The translations under genes were made by a program, and so were the position numbers. The notes beneath the pieces were generated by a model that saw nothing but the letters and a program-made list of their open reading frames with translations, ran no database searches and was not told the DNA's origin. Shown piece after piece: positions 12,385 to 13,506 of a DNA stretch of 13,506 nt; within the stretch, counting starts at the first letter, position 1, and the number at the start of each line of letters is the position of its first letter. The stretch lies in NCBI GenBank assembly GCA_903890265.1, contig CAITAM010000496.1:1-13506 (forward strand). The letters run 5' to 3'. The stretch comes from an uncultured Pseudomonadota bacterium. GTDB lineage: Bacteria > Pseudomonadota > Gammaproteobacteria > Steroidobacterales > Steroidobacteraceae.

Positions 12385-13506
12385 TCAGTGGTGGACCGCA
12401 GACTCCGCCGCACGGGTCAGGTTCTGCGGGCCTGAGGCGCGAGCCACGACGTTGTCCTCGATTCGTATACCGCCGTAGCGGACGAGGTCGTCGACGCGCT
12501 CCCAGACGACATCCCGGCCCAGCGGGCTGCTGCGCGCGGCGTCGAGCAGCAGCGGGATGAAGTAAAGCCCGGGCTCGATGGTCACGACCGTGCCTTCCTC
12601 CAGGGTCCGGCCGAGTCGCAGGTACGGGTGCGCCTGCGGCCGGGGACACAGGCGGCCACTCGCGTCCGCCATCCACCCACCGACATCGTGCACCTGCAGA
12701 CCGAGCAGGTGGCCGATACCGTGCGGAAAGAACACCTGCGTCAGTCCTCCCTCGACGGCGCTTTCCGCCGAGCAGCGTACGAGCCCTGCGCCCACGAGGA
12801 TGCGCGCAATGCCGTCGTGGGCGGCCGCGTGGATGGCAGGGTACGGCCGCCCGGGGGTCACCAGGGAGCACAGGTCCTGCTCCAGCGCGGACAGGGCCGC
12901 CACGAGGTCCGCAAACGGACCGGGCGCCCCGGCGTAGGTGCGCGTCACGTCGGCGGCATAGCCGCGGTACTGGGCGCCGGCATCGATCAGGAAGCTCAGG
13001 CGCTCGCGCGGCGCGGCGCGGCGCCGGACGGTGTAGTGCAGCACCGAGGCCGCCTCGTTGAGCGCGATGATGTTGTGGTACGGGAGTTCGGCGTCCTCGT
13101 GCCCCGTTGCGGCGACGTAGGCGAGGTGAATCGCGTACTCCGAGTGCCCCGCGAGCCAGGCCGCCCGCGCGGCGGCGTGGCCGGCGACCGCGAGCGCACT
13201 GGCGCGGGCGAGGCAGTCGATCTCGTAGGGCGTTTTGTTCGCCCGGGCAAAGTCGAGCGACGCGAGCACGGGTTCGGGGTTGGCCCGGGCGGTGTCGACC
13301 CCGGCCAGCCAGTCCGGGCAGGGACCGACGAACGCGGTGTGCGCCGGCAGCAGCGCCGCCGCCTCGGCGGGCCGTTGCAGCAGGGTGACGTCAAACGCCG
13401 CCACCCAGGGGGCGTCCGGAAGGCTCGGCGTCGCATGCCAGTAGTCGGCCGGGGCGTAAAACAGCAGCTGCGGCCGCCGCCCGGGTCGGTGGAGGACCAG
13501 CGAACC
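12385..13506 (-). CDS. pepQ: Xaa-Pro dipeptidase, M24B family (N-terminus outside window)
   Basis: PepQ splits dipeptides with C-terminal proline in the cytoplasm using two metal ions; related prolidases also hydrolyse organophosphates. The minus-strand frame is open from the window edge (GSLVLHRPG) to TGA at 12385-12387: 373 residues, with roughly 60 N-terminal residues missing compared with the 443-residue E. coli enzyme. YAPADYWH (17-24) matches the PepQ N-domain. All five metal ligands of the pita-bread domain are visible: Asp175 and Asp186 (FLIDAG..YAADVTR), His262 (FFPHGIGH), Glu311 (TIEPGLY) and Glu350 (GIRIEDNV). Spacings match E. coli closely. A GTG at 13404 is internal, not the start. 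It converges on mscL. Confidence 0.93.
   Translation of the reverse strand, partial: GSLVLHRPGRRPQLLFYAPADYWHATPSLPDAPWVAAFDVTLLQRPAEAAALLPAHTAFVGPCPDWLAGVDTARANPEPVLASLDFARANKTPYEIDCLARASALAVAGHAAARAAWLAGHSEYAIHLAYVAATGHEDAELPYHNIIALNEAASVLHYTVRRRAAPRERLSFLIDAGAQYRGYAADVTRTYAGAPGPFADLVAALSALEQDLCSLVTPGRPYPAIHAAAHDGIARILVGAGLVRCSAESAVEGGLTQVFFPHGIGHLLGLQVHDVGGWMADASGRLCPRPQAHPYLRLGRTLEEGTVVTIEPGLYFIPLLLDAARSSPLGRDVVWERVDDLVRYGGIRIEDNVVARASGPQNLTRAAESAVHH

Noticed and set aside
13402..13404. GTG as start of pepQ
   Set aside because: The frame continues upstream to the window edge with residues (YAPADYWH) typical of the PepQ N-terminal domain, so the gene is cut by the window.
1..13506. Mobile elements, CRISPR arrays, defence or biosynthetic genes
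   Set aside because: Nothing of the kind is visible. All 26 coding regions are conserved core families in standard order, so I do not claim a novel system.

Overview
This window is a slice of a bacterial chromosome that is almost entirely the large ribosomal-protein super-operon (S10-spc-alpha). It is followed by a mechanosensitive channel gene and, on the opposite strand, a proline dipeptidase gene that runs off the right end. DNA is GC-rich with G/C-ending codons throughout. The gene order points to a gammaproteobacterium: secY is followed directly by rpmJ, with no infA (typical of betaproteobacteria) or adk (typical of alphaproteobacteria) between them. rpoA lies between rpsD and rplQ, and the last gene is a PepQ-type dipeptidase. 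Details of RpoA and L5 look closer to the Xanthomonadales/Nevskiales side than to enterics, but that placement is an impression and not proven here.

Layout: 1-2961 is the distal part of the S10 operon (rplB partial, rpsS, rplV, rpsC, rplP, rpmC, rpsQ). 2958-8543 is the spc operon (rplN, rplX, rplE, rpsN, rpsH, rplF, rplR, rpsE, rpmD, rplO, secY, rpmJ). 8544-8636 is a junction with a GC-rich hairpin and a good sigma70-type promoter. 8637-11684 is the alpha operon (rpsM, rpsK, rpsD, rpoA, rplQ), closed by a strong intrinsic terminator at 11731-11759. 11935-12339 is mscL. 12385-13506 (minus strand) is pepQ, convergent with mscL across a 45-base gap filled by a 13-bp perfect hairpin.

Function: 22 genes make ribosomal proteins of both subunits, secY makes the translocon core and rpoA the RNA polymerase alpha subunit. 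The cluster therefore couples ribosome, RNA polymerase and protein-export capacity. Genes are packed tightly, with stop/start overlaps at rpmC/rpsQ, rpsQ/rplN, rpsE/rpmD and rpmD/rplO. No stretch longer than 300 bases lacks a gene; the longest gap is 250 bases between rplQ and mscL. All 26 coding regions belong to well-known families. I found no mobile element, CRISPR array, RNA gene or novel system. The points worth a second look are small: operon junctions, hairpins and protein tail extensions.
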